This document shows, one piece after another, positions 1 through 8,553 of a stretch of 64,000 bases of DNA (its first letter is position 1; the number at the start of each line of letters is the position of its first letter). The DNA is from Tissierellaceae bacterium (GTDB lineage: Bacteria; Bacillota; Clostridia; Tissierellales; Tissierellaceae). The DNA lies in the NCBI GenBank assembly GCA_023229175.1, contig JALNZV010000003.1, positions 75,202-139,201 on the forward strand, written 5' to 3'. Made by a program: the position numbers and the translations under genes. A model generated the notes under the pieces. The model saw nothing but the letters and a program-made list of their open reading frames with translations, was not told where the DNA came from and did no database searches.

Positions 1-1157
1 GCTTCACCCTTTAGAAGTTTATCCACCTCTTCCAGTACTTCTTGGGGCATTAGTTTTCCATCTGCTGATTTGGGATATTCCATGGGATATTGAGCCTTTA
101 AATCTTGTACCCTCCTTAGCCACTCTCGGTTATCTAGCCCTTTTATAGATTTATTGAATTCTACTAATACGCCCTTTAAATCTGCCACTATGGCAATATC
201 CACTTCCTTGTTTTTTCTTATTTCTGCAGGGTCTATATCTATGTGGATTATCTTTGCATTTTTGCAGAACTCCTTTGGATTACCAGTTATTCTGTCGTCA
301 AATCTAATTCCAGCGGCTATTACTAAATCTGCTTCATCTGTAGCTAAATTTGCAGGTACTGTTCCATGCATTCCGAGCATCCCCAGGGACAGTGGATTGT
401 TTGTAGGAAAACCCCCTAGGCCCAGTAATGTCATGGTAACTGGAATATTGTTTTTCTCTGCAAATTCTCTTAGTTCTGGTGAGGAGCCTGATTTGATTAC
501 TCCTGCCCCTGCGATTATCAATGGCCTTCTAGAACCCTTTATTAATTCTACAGCCTCCTTCACTGCCTCAGTCCCATTCTGGGGCTTAGGATTATATCCT
601 GGAAGGTCCAGTTCTTCACTATAAAGTCTTTCGTATTCTTCCATGTCCATCTCCGCCATTTGGACGTCTTTTGGGATGTCCACCAGGACGGGTCCTGGTC
701 TTCCTGTTCTAGCTATGTAATGGCCTTCCTTGATTACCCTAGGCAAATCCCTTATATCTGTGACTAGATAATTCATCTTTGTAATTGGAAGTGTTGTTCC
801 CACAATATCGCTTTCCTGAAAGGAGTCTTTACCTAGCATAGATATGCCCACCTGTCCTGTAATTGCCAGCAGGGGAGTCGAATCCATATGGGCAGTCATG
901 ATGCCCGTCACCAAATTAGATGCCCCGGGACCAGAGGTGGCTATACATACGCCTACTTTGCCCGATGCCCTTGCATATCCGTCAGCCTCGTGGGCTGCTC
1001 CTTGCTCATGCCTTGAAAAGTAGTGTTTAATTTTATCAAATTTGTATATTTCATCGTAAATAGGTATTACTGCTCCCCCTGGATACCCAAAGACATCCCT
1101 TACTCCTACTCTGTATAGGGTTTCCAATAAAATCCTAGACCCATTTATTTTTTTCAT
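1..1157 (-). CDS. ilvB: acetolactate synthase large subunit, N-terminal part (runs off the left edge)
   Basis: Joins two pyruvates, or pyruvate and 2-oxobutyrate, with thiamine diphosphate and FAD in the first common step of branched-chain amino acid synthesis. The translated 385 codons begin MKKINGSRILLETLYRVG and carry the family hallmarks: GYPGGAVIPIYD, the catalytic-glutamate segment HEQGAAHEADGYARASG and SGPGASNLVTG. The N-terminal pyrimidine-binding domain and most of the central FAD/nucleotide domain are present; the C-terminal TPP domain lies outside the window. ATG at 1155-1157 follows a GGTGAT ribosome site. An isoleucine-type T-box directly upstream supports a biosynthetic (IlvB) rather than a catabolic enzyme. 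Confidence 0.93.
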   Translation of the reverse strand, partial: MKKINGSRILLETLYRVGVRDVFGYPGGAVIPIYDEIYKFDKIKHYFSRHEQGAAHEADGYARASGKVGVCIATSGPGASNLVTGIMTAHMDSTPLLAITGQVGISMLGKDSFQESDIVGTTLPITKMNYLVTDIRDLPRVIKEGHYIARTGRPGPVLVDIPKDVQMAEMDMEEYERLYSEELDLPGYNPKPQNGTEAVKEAVELIKGSRRPLIIAGAGVIKSGSSPELREFAEKNNIPVTMTLLGLGGFPTNNPLSLGMLGMHGTVPANLATDEADLVIAAGIRFDDRITGNPKEFCKNAKIIHIDIDPAEIRKNKEVDIAIVADLKGVLVEFNKSIKGLDNREWLRRVQDLKAQYPMEYPKSADGKLMPQEVLEEVDKLLKGE

Positions 1158-1186
1158 ACCATCACCTTTCCTCTCGATTTGAATAC

Positions 1187-1495
1187 AAAAAGTCCCTAGT
1201 ATATAAATATACTAGGGACGAAATATTCGCGGTACCACCCGTGTTTACAATTTCCTCACGGAAATAGCCTCTTCAGGTCCAAGAACTTGTCTTTAACCCT
1301 AGCCATGTAACGGTGGCAGTCTTTTAAAAAAGATCCCGGTCCCATTTACTCTGTTGCCATTTCAACGGACAGTTCAGGAGTGATTATTATATACATTTTT
1401 AATTCTGACTCTCACCGTTTGTCAGTTCTCTGTAATTAAAGGACTGTATTTTTCTCTCCCTCGACACTATTTGTATTCAGATTTTTTATAATTAC
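1187..1495 (-). promoter_or_regulatory. T-box leader of ilvB (isoleucine-type specifier)
   Basis: The minus strand carries the T-box core GGGTGGTACCGCG at 1240-1228. A terminator follows with 13-nt arms (1219-1207 and 1204-1192) and a T5 run at 1191-1187. On the 3' side of Stem I the triplet AUC at 1384-1382 is followed by A and by CUCC, which can close the stem with GGAG; this is the usual specifier position, so Ile is the best reading. The antiterminator bulge reads UGGU, complementary to an ACCA tRNA end, which fits tRNA-Ile. Uncharged tRNA-Ile would stabilise the antiterminator and allow ilvB transcription. Confidence 0.88.
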
Positions 1496-1500
1496 TGGAT

Positions 1501-1529
1501 ATACTATATCAAATTTTCATTCTTGTCAA
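1501..1529 (-). promoter_or_regulatory. sigma-A type promoter of the ilvB leader
   Basis: The minus strand has TTGACA at 1529-1524 and an overlapping TATAGTAT at 1508-1501, giving 15 or 17 nt of spacing depending on which hexamer is used. The serine T-box promoter at about 62.07 kb has the same TTGACA plus TATAGTAT arrangement. Confidence 0.7.
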
Positions 1530-1573
1530 CCTTTTTTTTAGAAAAATTTCATATTTTCCTATATTCTACGGTT

Positions 1574-1903
1574 TTATCCCAATTTATCTCCCTTTTCCAC
1601 TTCCCTTTCTGGCTGTATAAGCACTACTCCCCCTTGGGAGTATGTACCCAGTACTAAAACTTCCGACTGAAATCCTGCTATGTTCCTTGGTGGAAAGTTT
1701 ACTACTCCAAGGACTAGTTTCCCCAGTAATTCCTCAGGGGTATAGTGTTCAGTTATTTGTGCACTGGAGTTTTTTAGCCCTATTTCATCTCCAAAATCTA
1801 CTGTCAATTTATAGGCTGGGTTTCTAGCCTTTGGAAATTCCTCTGCTTTGACTATTTCCCCCACTCTAATGTCTAATTTTAAAAAATCATCAAACGTCGC
1901 CAT
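1574..1903 (-). CDS. csaA: CsaA-like tRNA-binding domain protein
   Basis: A 109-residue single OB-fold protein of the tRNA-binding (EMAP/CsaA) family, beginning MATFDDFLKLDIRVGEIVKA, the typical first strand of this fold. Conserved positions include KLTVDFG, SSAQIT and the NFPPRNIAGFQSEVLVLG segment. B. subtilis CsaA acts as a dimeric tRNA-binding/chaperone-like protein; the exact role is uncertain. Start choice: the open frame extends 30 codons further, but those residues are not family-like and overlap the upstream gene, whereas ATG at 1903 has TAAGGAG upstream. Its first 14 bases overlap the end of the NifU-like gene, so the two are probably translationally coupled. Confidence 0.82.
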   Translation of the reverse strand: MATFDDFLKLDIRVGEIVKAEEFPKARNPAYKLTVDFGDEIGLKNSSAQITEHYTPEELLGKLVLGVVNFPPRNIAGFQSEVLVLGTYSQGGVVLIQPEREVEKGDKLG

Positions 1904-2279
1904 TCTCTTTTTTCTCCTTATAGTTGTTAATTGCAGCCCTAAGGCCCTTAACCCCAAGGACCGAACAGTGAAGCTTGCTCTGTGGCAAACCATCCAAGGC
2001 AGCTATTAATTCCTTTTCTGTAATTGCCATGGCTTCGTCTATAGTCTTTCCCTTTGCCATCTCTGTAATCATGCTGCTGGTGGCTATGGAGGCGGTGCAG
2101 CCGAAGACCAAGAAGCTGATGTCCTTAATGGTTTCATCTTCTACTTTCAAATAGACTGTTAGAGAGTCCCCGCATTTTAAATCACCGTATGTTCCTTCTC
2201 CATCGGGCTCTGTCATGCTGCCTACATTTCTTGGGCTCATGAAATGCTCTATTACCTTCATGGAATACTCAGAATACAT
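1890..2279 (-). CDS. NifU/IscU-like iron-sulfur scaffold protein
   Basis: 129 residues resembling the N-terminal scaffold domain of NifU/IscU, which holds nascent Fe-S clusters. It starts MYSEYSMKVIEHFMSPRNVGSM, a standard family opening. The three cluster-binding cysteines are present in KCGDSL, FGCTASIATSS and LHCSVLGVKGL. No cysteine desulfurase gene lies next to it in this window, so the sulfur donor is not shown. GGAAGTGAT upstream of ATG at 2279 is a plausible ribosome site. Confidence 0.85.
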   Translation of the reverse strand: MYSEYSMKVIEHFMSPRNVGSMTEPDGEGTYGDLKCGDSLTVYLKVEDETIKDISFLVFGCTASIATSSMITEMAKGKTIDEAMAITEKELIAALDGLPQSKLHCSVLGVKGLRAAINNYKEKKENGDV

Positions 2280-2380
2280 TTAATCACTTCCTATTTTTTT
2301 CTTTTGCACATAAATCCATTTTAACATATTATTTTGCTTTTTGTAGGAAAAATGTTTGAAAACTAATTTGAGATAAATAA

Positions 2381-2410
2381 TAGGGTACCTAAAAAGCTTT
2401 AGGTACCCTA
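2381..2410 (-). terminator. Rho-independent terminator after the stalk-domain gene
   Basis: Perfect 13-nt arms at 2381-2393 and 2398-2410 (TAGGGTACCTAAA and its complement), followed on the minus strand by T-rich TTATTTAT. It lies just 3' of the stop codon at 2425. Confidence 0.75.
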
Positions 2411-2424
2411 AATAAGGAGGTCTA

Positions 2425-3435
2425 TTATTCTAGAACCTTTATTGTTCCATTTTCTGTAATCTCAACTTCTACCCTAAGTACTTCCTGTAAAAAGTCATAG
2501 GGTACGTAGGTGGTAGAGTTTTTTAACTCTGGAGCTGTGCCAAGTTCTATATGCATTCTGGCAAAGTTGTAGCTGTCCTTTCCTATGGTAACTAAGGTCC
2601 AGTGGGACCCCTTCAGAAGCTCTACACTTCTAGCCTTGTCATTCCATGTGACTTCGTATCCAAGGGCTTCCCCTATTTGTCTAAGGGGCAGCATAAGGAT
2701 TCCTTCTTCATTCTCATACATTTCCTTGGAAAGTACAAATTCTTCGTCTCCAATATTTATTTTATCTAAGACTTTTATTTCAGTTGCAACAAACGCGTCT
2801 TTTTCGTCTAATACTATTATCTTTTCAGGAGATGTCTGGCCTGGGTAACTTAGCTGTACTATGGTGTAGAATACTATTAAGTCCTTGTCTTTTATATCGT
2901 CTTTATCCAGTTCATCGCCCTTTGTGTCAACTATTACGGTTTTTTCAGATATATTTAGTCTAAGTCCTCCATCGCCGCTAAGTAGATCATCGTCAAATCT
3001 TGAGACCATTACACCTCTTATTTCTTCGCTGCTATTGACTACTAGGACATCGGGGGCTAATTGTGGGGGCATGCTCATTAGCATTATGGTGTCTTTGCTG
3101 TAATATCCAGTAATCGTCATGCCCTTTTCTAACTTATCTATGGTTATGAAATCCCTAGTTTCATCGTCCAGCAATACAGTTTTCTCAGATACAAAAAAGA
3201 CCATGCCACTATAGGGTTCATTTTCATCTTCTTTCACCAATATGGAGATATATCCTTCTTTTTCATTTATCTCGACAATTTTTCCCTTGTATTCAATATA
3301 ATCTGGCATTTGAATTTCCTCCGCGGGAGCTGAAATCGGTGCTATATTTAATTCATTTGATGTATCCACAGCCCTTGATGCCACTGGACTCAGTGCCACA
3401 ACTGCTGCCAGGGATAGAGATAAATACTTTTTCAT
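2425..3435 (-). CDS. secreted stalk-domain protein (copper amine oxidase N-terminal-like)
   Basis: 336 residues. An N-terminal signal peptide is visible (MKKYLSLSLAAVVALSPVAS, probable cleavage near residue 22). The middle (about 45-220) repeats beta-rich segments of the form GKIVEINEKEG and GVMVSRFDDDL. The C-terminal about 100 residues match the cell-surface stalk domain often labelled Cu_amine_oxidN1: LPLRQIGEALGYEVTW, then SVELLKGS and TYVPYDFLQEVL. In Firmicutes such proteins are surface-located; no catalytic residues are visible, and the name does not imply amine oxidase activity. Monocistronic: GGAAGTG ribosome site upstream, terminator downstream. Confidence 0.78.
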   Translation of the reverse strand: MKKYLSLSLAAVVALSPVASRAVDTSNELNIAPISAPAEEIQMPDYIEYKGKIVEINEKEGYISILVKEDENEPYSGMVFFVSEKTVLLDDETRDFITIDKLEKGMTITGYYSKDTIMLMSMPPQLAPDVLVVNSSEEIRGVMVSRFDDDLLSGDGGLRLNISEKTVIVDTKGDELDKDDIKDKDLIVFYTIVQLSYPGQTSPEKIIVLDEKDAFVATEIKVLDKINIGDEEFVLSKEMYENEEGILMLPLRQIGEALGYEVTWNDKARSVELLKGSHWTLVTIGKDSYNFARMHIELGTAPELKNSTTYVPYDFLQEVLRVEVEITENGTIKVLE

Positions 3436-3534
3436 ATACTCACTTCCTTTGTTTTTCTTTTAGTATATCAACTTTGGAAGTTCAATTGGTTACATAGGGT
3501 TTACAATCCAGTTACAATATTTGGCAATAGTCCC

Positions 3535-4209
3535 TTAATTACTGCCTTGAAATAAGCCTAAAGTCCTAGTGACGTCCATTACAAATATTATCCCTGCACC
3601 AGGTTCTTCAATTTTCAATCTATGTTTAATGGAGTCTACAATTGCCTCTGTCTTTTCCATCTTGGAGAGTATGAGAACTATGTCCTTTTCAGGTTCTATT
3701 TCTATATTAAATATGACTTCTCTTTGGCGGGTGCCGCAGCCCCTTCCGTGAATTACCGTCCCTCCTGTGGAGCCTGCTTCAACGGCTGCATCCAGTATGT
3801 CCTCCGACTGTCCCTTTTCAGCTATTACAAATATGGCTTCGTGTCCCACTTCTTTCACACCTTTCTTTTCAGGATTGGATATATATTTTTCATCTTCAAA
3901 TACCCTTATGCAATAGTTCAGTGGAATGGAAAAGGCTATTCCGTGATGAGGCTTATCTAGATGAAATCTTTTTTCTATGGTGTCGTAGAGTTTATCTTCC
4001 AATTCTTCGCCAACTATTGTAATGAAAATTTCCTTCCTCACATCTAAAATTCCCAATACATTTAGAATTTCATTTTTTACTGTCCCTTTCCCGAGAAATA
4101 TTGTACTGGCAATGGCTCCCATTTCTTTACAAACCCTCAACACCTTGCTGCCTTTGCCAAAATCTATTATGGTGAAAAACAGTATTAATCCGTCTTTAGT
4201 GATGTTCAC
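3535..4209 (-). CDS. tandem PII-like regulatory protein
   Basis: 224 residues built as two PII-like ferredoxin folds in tandem (about 5-105 and 118-220). The second half has the typical GSTGGTVIHGRG segment, and both halves end in strand-rich segments (GIAFSIPL, GAGIIFVMDV). PII proteins sense nucleotides or metabolites and bind partner transporters or enzymes. GTG at 4209 is preceded by GGAGGG and overlaps the end of the DUF1538 gene by 14 nt, so the two are co-translated. Inference: it gates or reports on the DUF1538 membrane protein. The ligand is unknown. Confidence 0.78.
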   Translation of the reverse strand: MNITKDGLILFFTIIDFGKGSKVLRVCKEMGAIASTIFLGKGTVKNEILNVLGILDVRKEIFITIVGEELEDKLYDTIEKRFHLDKPHHGIAFSIPLNYCIRVFEDEKYISNPEKKGVKEVGHEAIFVIAEKGQSEDILDAAVEAGSTGGTVIHGRGCGTRQREVIFNIEIEPEKDIVLILSKMEKTEAIVDSIKHRLKIEEPGAGIIFVMDVTRTLGLFQGSN

Positions 4210-5677
4210 GTTTACCCTCCTTCCTTGCCTTTGCCTTAAATATTAGGCCCAAGGTCTGTATTGCCACTAAGGGCGTCATGGCCACCATGGCAATGACTCC
4301 AAATCCGTCTATCATTACATTGGCCGTAGGTATGGCTCCTGCGGCCCCCTGGGCAAAGGCCAATACAAATGTGGCAGTCATAGGGCCTGAGGCTACGCCT
4401 CCTGAGTCATAGGCTATACCCACGAATATGGGCGGAACCTTGTATGACAAGAAGGCACCCAGTGCAAATCCTGGAAGTAGAAAATGCCATAGTTTTAAGC
4501 TAGGTATCATAATTCTCAACATGGACATAGATACGGCAAAGGCTATTCCTATGGACAGGGCCATTAAAATAACTTTTCTCTTGATATGGCCTGCAGTCAC
4601 TTCTTCCACCTGCTCCGTCAACACGTAGACTGCTGGCTCCGCCAATACTACGACCATTCCCAATAAAAATCCTATTACAGGCAATAACCAAGGGTAGAAA
4701 GTGGCTAACCCCTCTCCCATCACCCTGCCTACTTCCATAAATCCTGCATTTACTCCAACTAAAAACAAGGTAAGCCCAATATATGTATATAGCAATCCCT
4801 TTAGGATTATACTTTTACTTTTTTTATTTAGTTTAAACTTAGTCTTGTCAAATATTAGGAATAATATAAACAGAGGCAGCAATGTCAATATAGATTCCTT
4901 GAGAAATCGCGGAAATATCCGCATGTAAGGTCCCCATATGCCGACATTTGCAACAAATGCCTCTACTTCTCCTTGTACATCAGTTATTCCCTTTACAATA
5001 TTTAGAAGCATCACTGCAAATATGGGCCCTGCCGATGCCAAGCCTACTAGGCCAAAGCTGTCCTCCTCCGAAGTCTTTCCACCTTTTAATTGGGATACTC
5101 CATATCCCAGTGCCAATATAAATGGAGTTGTCATGGCCCCCGTAGTTGCTCCCGATGCATCTACGGATATGGCTAGAAATTCTTCCAAGGCTCTTGTTCC
5201 CAATAAAAATATTATAAAATACACCATGGTAAACAACTTATTTAAAGGCTTTTCATATACTATTCTCAATAGGCCTATACCCACCATTATTCCCACCCCA
5301 ATGGATACTACTACTAAAATCGTCACATTGGATATTAGGCCTCCTGATGCTATGTTGACTTCATTTGCTAGGATTTGCAAATCTGGTTCAGCTATGCTAA
5401 TAAAAAATCCTAATACAAATCCCAATATGCCTACTAGATACGGGTTATTTGTCTTTGCTATGGTTTCCCCCATGAGGTTTCCAATGGGACCGATACCCAA
5501 ATGGGCTCCAAATAAAAAAATTCCAAGGCCTATAATAACCAATACGGCACCTATGAGAAATCTCATTAGCATTTCTGTTTCAACGGGAATCAATGTAAAG
5601 TTTAATACCATAACTAATAATGTAATTGGAAAAACTGACAAGGATATTTCTTTTAGTTTGCTCAGTAATATGTTCAA
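4196..5677 (-). CDS. DUF1538 polytopic membrane protein
   Basis: About 493 residues with many hydrophobic segments and two homologous halves: each contains an LGxVLGFxISIAEP/LLGMVVVLAEP-type segment and a SGATTGAMTTPFILALG or SGGVASGPMTATFVLAFA segment. The buried acidic AEP and small-residue GPMT motifs look like a transporter or channel core, but no substrate is known to me. Start choice: ATG at 5707 has no ribosome site, while AAAGGGGAG sits 6 nt before TTG at 5677, so TTG is preferred. It is coupled to the PII-like gene downstream. Confidence 0.8.
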   Translation of the reverse strand: MNILLSKLKEISLSVFPITLLVMVLNFTLIPVETEMLMRFLIGAVLVIIGLGIFLFGAHLGIGPIGNLMGETIAKTNNPYLVGILGFVLGFFISIAEPDLQILANEVNIASGGLISNVTILVVVSIGVGIMVGIGLLRIVYEKPLNKLFTMVYFIIFLLGTRALEEFLAISVDASGATTGAMTTPFILALGYGVSQLKGGKTSEEDSFGLVGLASAGPIFAVMLLNIVKGITDVQGEVEAFVANVGIWGPYMRIFPRFLKESILTLLPLFILFLIFDKTKFKLNKKSKSIILKGLLYTYIGLTLFLVGVNAGFMEVGRVMGEGLATFYPWLLPVIGFLLGMVVVLAEPAVYVLTEQVEEVTAGHIKRKVILMALSIGIAFAVSMSMLRIMIPSLKLWHFLLPGFALGAFLSYKVPPIFVGIAYDSGGVASGPMTATFVLAFAQGAAGAIPTANVMIDGFGVIAMVAMTPLVAIQTLGLIFKAKARKEGKREHH

Positions 5678-5811
5678 ATAAGGCTCCCCTTTCCTGTTAA
5701 ATTTCATGCGGGAAAATTAGTATTATTATACCATATTCTCAGTTGATGTTGGGGACTTTTTTATTTTCACTCACTTTATCGCATATTTTGAATAAAATAT
5801 AAGTAATATTT

Positions 5812-5840
5812 TTTACAAGATTTGTCTTTTCTGATATAAT
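5812..5840 (+). promoter_or_regulatory. promoter of the antiporter gene
   Basis: TTTACA at 5812-5817, a 17-nt spacer and a consensus TATAAT at 5835-5840, 38 nt upstream of the start codon. Confidence 0.7.
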
Positions 5841-5877
5841 ATAAAGTTATAAAATAATTTTAGGGGATGGTGATAAT

Positions 5878-7068
5878 ATGACTGTACAGATGAATGAAGT
5901 AACTATCATTCTCATGTCTTTATCCATAATGTTAATTTCTGGCTTTCTGATGACCCGTGTGACCAAACCCCTGAAACTGCCCAATGTAACTGCTTATATT
6001 ATTTCAGGTATCTTAATCGGACCATATTTTTTAAAATTAATTCCCATAGATATGGTGGATAGTATGAGTTTTGTAGGGGATATTGCTTTGGCTTTTATAG
6101 CATTTGACGTGGGAAAATTTCTAAAAAAAGAAGTTTTTATCAGATCAGGTGTCGCCTCCATTATAATTACACTATTTGAATCCCTAGTTGCAGGGGCTGT
6201 TATTACGCTGGCCATGCGATTTTTATTTAAGCTTGAATGGGACTTTTCACTGCTTTTGGGTGCTATTGCCACAGCGACGGCTCCTGCCAGCACCATGATG
6301 ACTATTAACCAATATAAGGCAAAGGGCGAATTTGTAGATATATTGTTACAAGTTGTCGCATTGGACGATATGGTTTGTTTGATTACATTTAGTTTGGTGG
6401 CTACATTTATTAACGCCAATAAAGCAGGTGGATTTTTACTATCCGATGCCTTGCTTCCCATACTTCACAACTTAGGGGCTTTGATTATTGGCTTTGTATT
6501 CGGTTTGATACTAGGTAAGATACTGACCCCTACAAGAAGTGATGACAATAGGCTTATACTTACTATAGCCATGCTTTTAGGCCTGTCTGCCTTGGCCTCT
6601 ATGTTTGATATTTCGCCACTGCTTTCCTGCATGGTATTTGGAATTACTTATATAAATACTACTGAGGACAAAAAATTATATACTCAAATAAATCACTTTA
6701 CCCCTCCAATATTGTCCTTATTTTTTATAATGTCGGGTATAAAACTAGATGTCAGTTCTTTATCGACATTGGGCATCATAGGAGTAGGATATTTCTTTAT
6801 TAGGATAATTGGCAAATACGTCGGTTCCTATGTGGGATGTTATTTAACTGGAAAGGGGAAAAATGTATGCAACTACTTGGGATTTGCCTTAGTCCCCTCT
6901 GCAGGAGTTGCCATTGGTTTGGCATTCTTGGGATATAGGATTTTACCTCCTGATATGGGAAACCGATTGCTGACTATAATATTGTCATCGGCAGTATTGT
7001 ATGAGCTCATAGGCCCTGCTTCGGCAAAGTTTGCCCTCTTTTATTCTGGAGCCATTAAAAAAAGCTAA
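5878..7068 (+). CDS. cation:proton antiporter (CPA2 / Kef-Nap type)
   Basis: 396 residues with about 12 membrane segments and no cytoplasmic RCK domain. Features of CPA2 exchangers are seen: the N-terminal KLPNVTAYIISGILIGP segment, the discontinuous-helix region GAIATATAPASTMMTINQY, and the ion-binding acidic pair in VALDDMVCLITF. Two adjacent aspartates are typical of electrogenic Na+/H+ exchangers such as NapA. The C-terminal half repeats the fold (GFALVPSAGVAIGLAFLGY). It has its own promoter and terminator. Substrate ion is inferred, not shown. Confidence 0.86.
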   Translation: MTVQMNEVTIILMSLSIMLISGFLMTRVTKPLKLPNVTAYIISGILIGPYFLKLIPIDMVDSMSFVGDIALAFIAFDVGKFLKKEVFIRSGVASIIITLFESLVAGAVITLAMRFLFKLEWDFSLLLGAIATATAPASTMMTINQYKAKGEFVDILLQVVALDDMVCLITFSLVATFINANKAGGFLLSDALLPILHNLGALIIGFVFGLILGKILTPTRSDDNRLILTIAMLLGLSALASMFDISPLLSCMVFGITYINTTEDKKLYTQINHFTPPILSLFFIMSGIKLDVSSLSTLGIIGVGYFFIRIIGKYVGSYVGCYLTGKGKNVCNYLGFALVPSAGVAIGLAFLGYRILPPDMGNRLLTIILSSAVLYELIGPASAKFALFYSGAIKKS

Positions 7069-7096
7069 AGCCCTGACATCTATCAGGGCTTTCTTT
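7067..7096 (+). terminator. terminator between the convergent antiporter and DUF3006 genes
   Basis: Perfect 10-bp arms AAAGCCCTGA (7067-7076) and TCAGGGCTTT (7083-7092), loop CATCTA, then CTTTT. The A-rich left flank makes it usable on the minus strand too. Confidence 0.85.
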
Positions 7097-7299
7097 TAAT
7101 CTTTGGTAAATAAGTTTTCAAATTTTCTTTGTATTCTCTTTCTTCTTTCCTCTGTTTCTTCTTCTTCAATTTTTAGGGATATTATATCCCCTTCCTTGGC
7201 ACCTGGCGGTAAAACAGCCTTAGTTATATCCACTGTGTGACCAGTATCCAATTCTACTACAGCGTACTCCCCTTCAAATCTATCTATGGTAAACTTCAT
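7096..7299 (-). CDS. DUF3006 domain protein
   Basis: 67 residues starting MKFTIDRFEGEYAVVELDTG, the standard opening of the small DUF3006 family. An acidic then basic tail follows (EEEETEERRKRIQRKF). Proteins of this family commonly sit beside ComEC-like metallo-hydrolase genes, as here; the function is unknown. A GTG three codons upstream (7308) is possible, but AGAGGTG is spaced 6 nt from the ATG at 7299, which decides the start. Confidence 0.78.
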   Translation of the reverse strand: MKFTIDRFEGEYAVVELDTGHTVDITKAVLPPGAKEGDIISLKIEEEETEERRKRIQRKFENLFTKD

Positions 7300-7319
7300 A
7301 CATGACACCTCTATCTAAA

Positions 7320-8165
7320 TTAATATGCAATGTTTTCACCATCGGCCTTTATGACTATGGTACCCAACATATCTGTCCTTAGAATTGTTATGTCCTTTTC
7401 CTCTAAGATTTCCAATATTTCCTCGTGGGGATGACCATATGTGTTTCCTTCACCTGAAGATATGACGGCAACCTCTGGGTTTACCGCCTCTAGGAATTCT
7501 GGGGAAGTGGAGGTTACGCTGCCGTGATGCCCTACTTTCAGGACCTTTGATTTCAATGCCCATATGTTATTTTCCAGCATCTCCCTTTCCGACAGTGCCT
7601 CTGCATCTCCTGTAAATAGGAATGAATTAGATCCATTAACTAATTTAATCACTATGGAATAATCGTTGGTGCTGCTGTAGTTTTCTCTATTGGGTGCCAA
7701 TATTGTAAACTGTGCCCCATTTAAATCGTACTTATCTCCCACCACAGGTGCTGTAATCTTTAGGCCCTTGTCTGCTATACTATCTAGCACTTCTTCAAAG
7801 GTCTTTGTATTTGCCATCTTATTTGGCATTATTATGGTCTCTATATCGAAATTGTCTATGACATCATCCAGTCCACCTATATGGTCCGCATGTGGGTGGG
7901 TTCCTATGGCGTATTTTAATGTTTTTACTCCTTGTTCTCTTAGGTAATCTACTACAAATTTTCCATCTTTGTTGTTACCAGCGTCAATTATCATAGCCTC
8001 TGAGCCTTTTTTTATAAATATGGAATCTGCTTGACCTACGTCCAAAAAGTGGACCTCGAGGAATTCCCCTGTATTCATATCTGGCTCTGTCATATACTGA
8101 TATATCATAGAAAACAATACGAAGGCTATGACTGCAATTGTGTAAAGCTTTTTGTTTCTTTTCAC
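7320..8165 (-). CDS. ComEC/Rec2-like metallo-beta-lactamase-fold hydrolase
   Basis: 281 residues. One N-terminal membrane anchor or signal segment (about 7-25) is followed by an MBL fold like the C-terminal domain of ComEC. Metal ligands are present: THPHADHIGG, the aspartate of FTGDAE and GHHGS, with a late GHPHEEILE segment. The family is proposed to hydrolyse nucleic-acid or nucleotide phosphodiesters outside the membrane; substrate unknown. No ComEC transmembrane channel domain is fused. GTG start at 8165 behind AGAGGTG. It is followed by DUF3006, a common pairing. Confidence 0.85.
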   Translation of the reverse strand: MKRNKKLYTIAVIAFVLFSMIYQYMTEPDMNTGEFLEVHFLDVGQADSIFIKKGSEAMIIDAGNNKDGKFVVDYLREQGVKTLKYAIGTHPHADHIGGLDDVIDNFDIETIIMPNKMANTKTFEEVLDSIADKGLKITAPVVGDKYDLNGAQFTILAPNRENYSSTNDYSIVIKLVNGSNSFLFTGDAEALSEREMLENNIWALKSKVLKVGHHGSVTSTSPEFLEAVNPEVAVISSGEGNTYGHPHEEILEILEEKDITILRTDMLGTIVIKADGENIAY

Positions 8166-8176
8166 TCCATCACCTC

Positions 8177-8524
8177 TTATTTATGGCCTTCTTCTGGGAC
8201 TATGCACACAAATTCTAATTTCTCATCTCCTGTATTCTTAAATTGATGATCTACATTTGATGGTACATAGGCGAAGGAACCTGCTTTTATCTCGTTGTCT
8301 TTTCCGTCTACGTGAAGTATTCCTTTGCCCCCTATTATATAGTTTATATGGGGCCACGGGTGATTGTGTTTTGGTGTAAATCCATTTGCCTCTACTTCAA
8401 AAATCCTCATTACATGGCCTTCCCATCCTTCTTTAGGAGTGATTAAGACCTTCATCAAGGCACCCTTTGCTTCTGGATTTTCAACTTTTGTTCCCTGCAC
8501 TAAATCTTTATGTGATACTATCAT
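8177..8524 (-). CDS. single-domain cupin protein
   Basis: 115 residues forming one conserved cupin barrel. Metal-ligand motif 1 is seen as PKHNHPWPHINYIIGGKGILHV (broken here by function: HxH then the late G) and motif 2 as PSNVDHQFKNTG. ATG at 8524 follows AAAGGGGGAG by 5 nt; the frame is open for 14 codons further but those are not cupin-like. It ends the threonine-synthesis part of the operon, 30 nt after thrB; no link to threonine metabolism is established. Confidence 0.8.
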   Translation of the reverse strand: MIVSHKDLVQGTKVENPEAKGALMKVLITPKEGWEGHVMRIFEVEANGFTPKHNHPWPHINYIIGGKGILHVDGKDNEIKAGSFAYVPSNVDHQFKNTGDEKLEFVCIVPEEGHK

Positions 8525-8553
8525 TTTATCTCCCCCTTTATCTTGCTTACATA

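Noticed and set aside
154..624. Plus-strand open frame of 156 codons near the left edge
   Set aside because: The minus strand encodes ilvB through this whole region with clear catalytic motifs.
4938..5681. Plus-strand open frame of 247 codons opposite the DUF1538 gene
   Set aside because: Shadow of a hydrophobic coding sequence on the other strand; no ribosome site.
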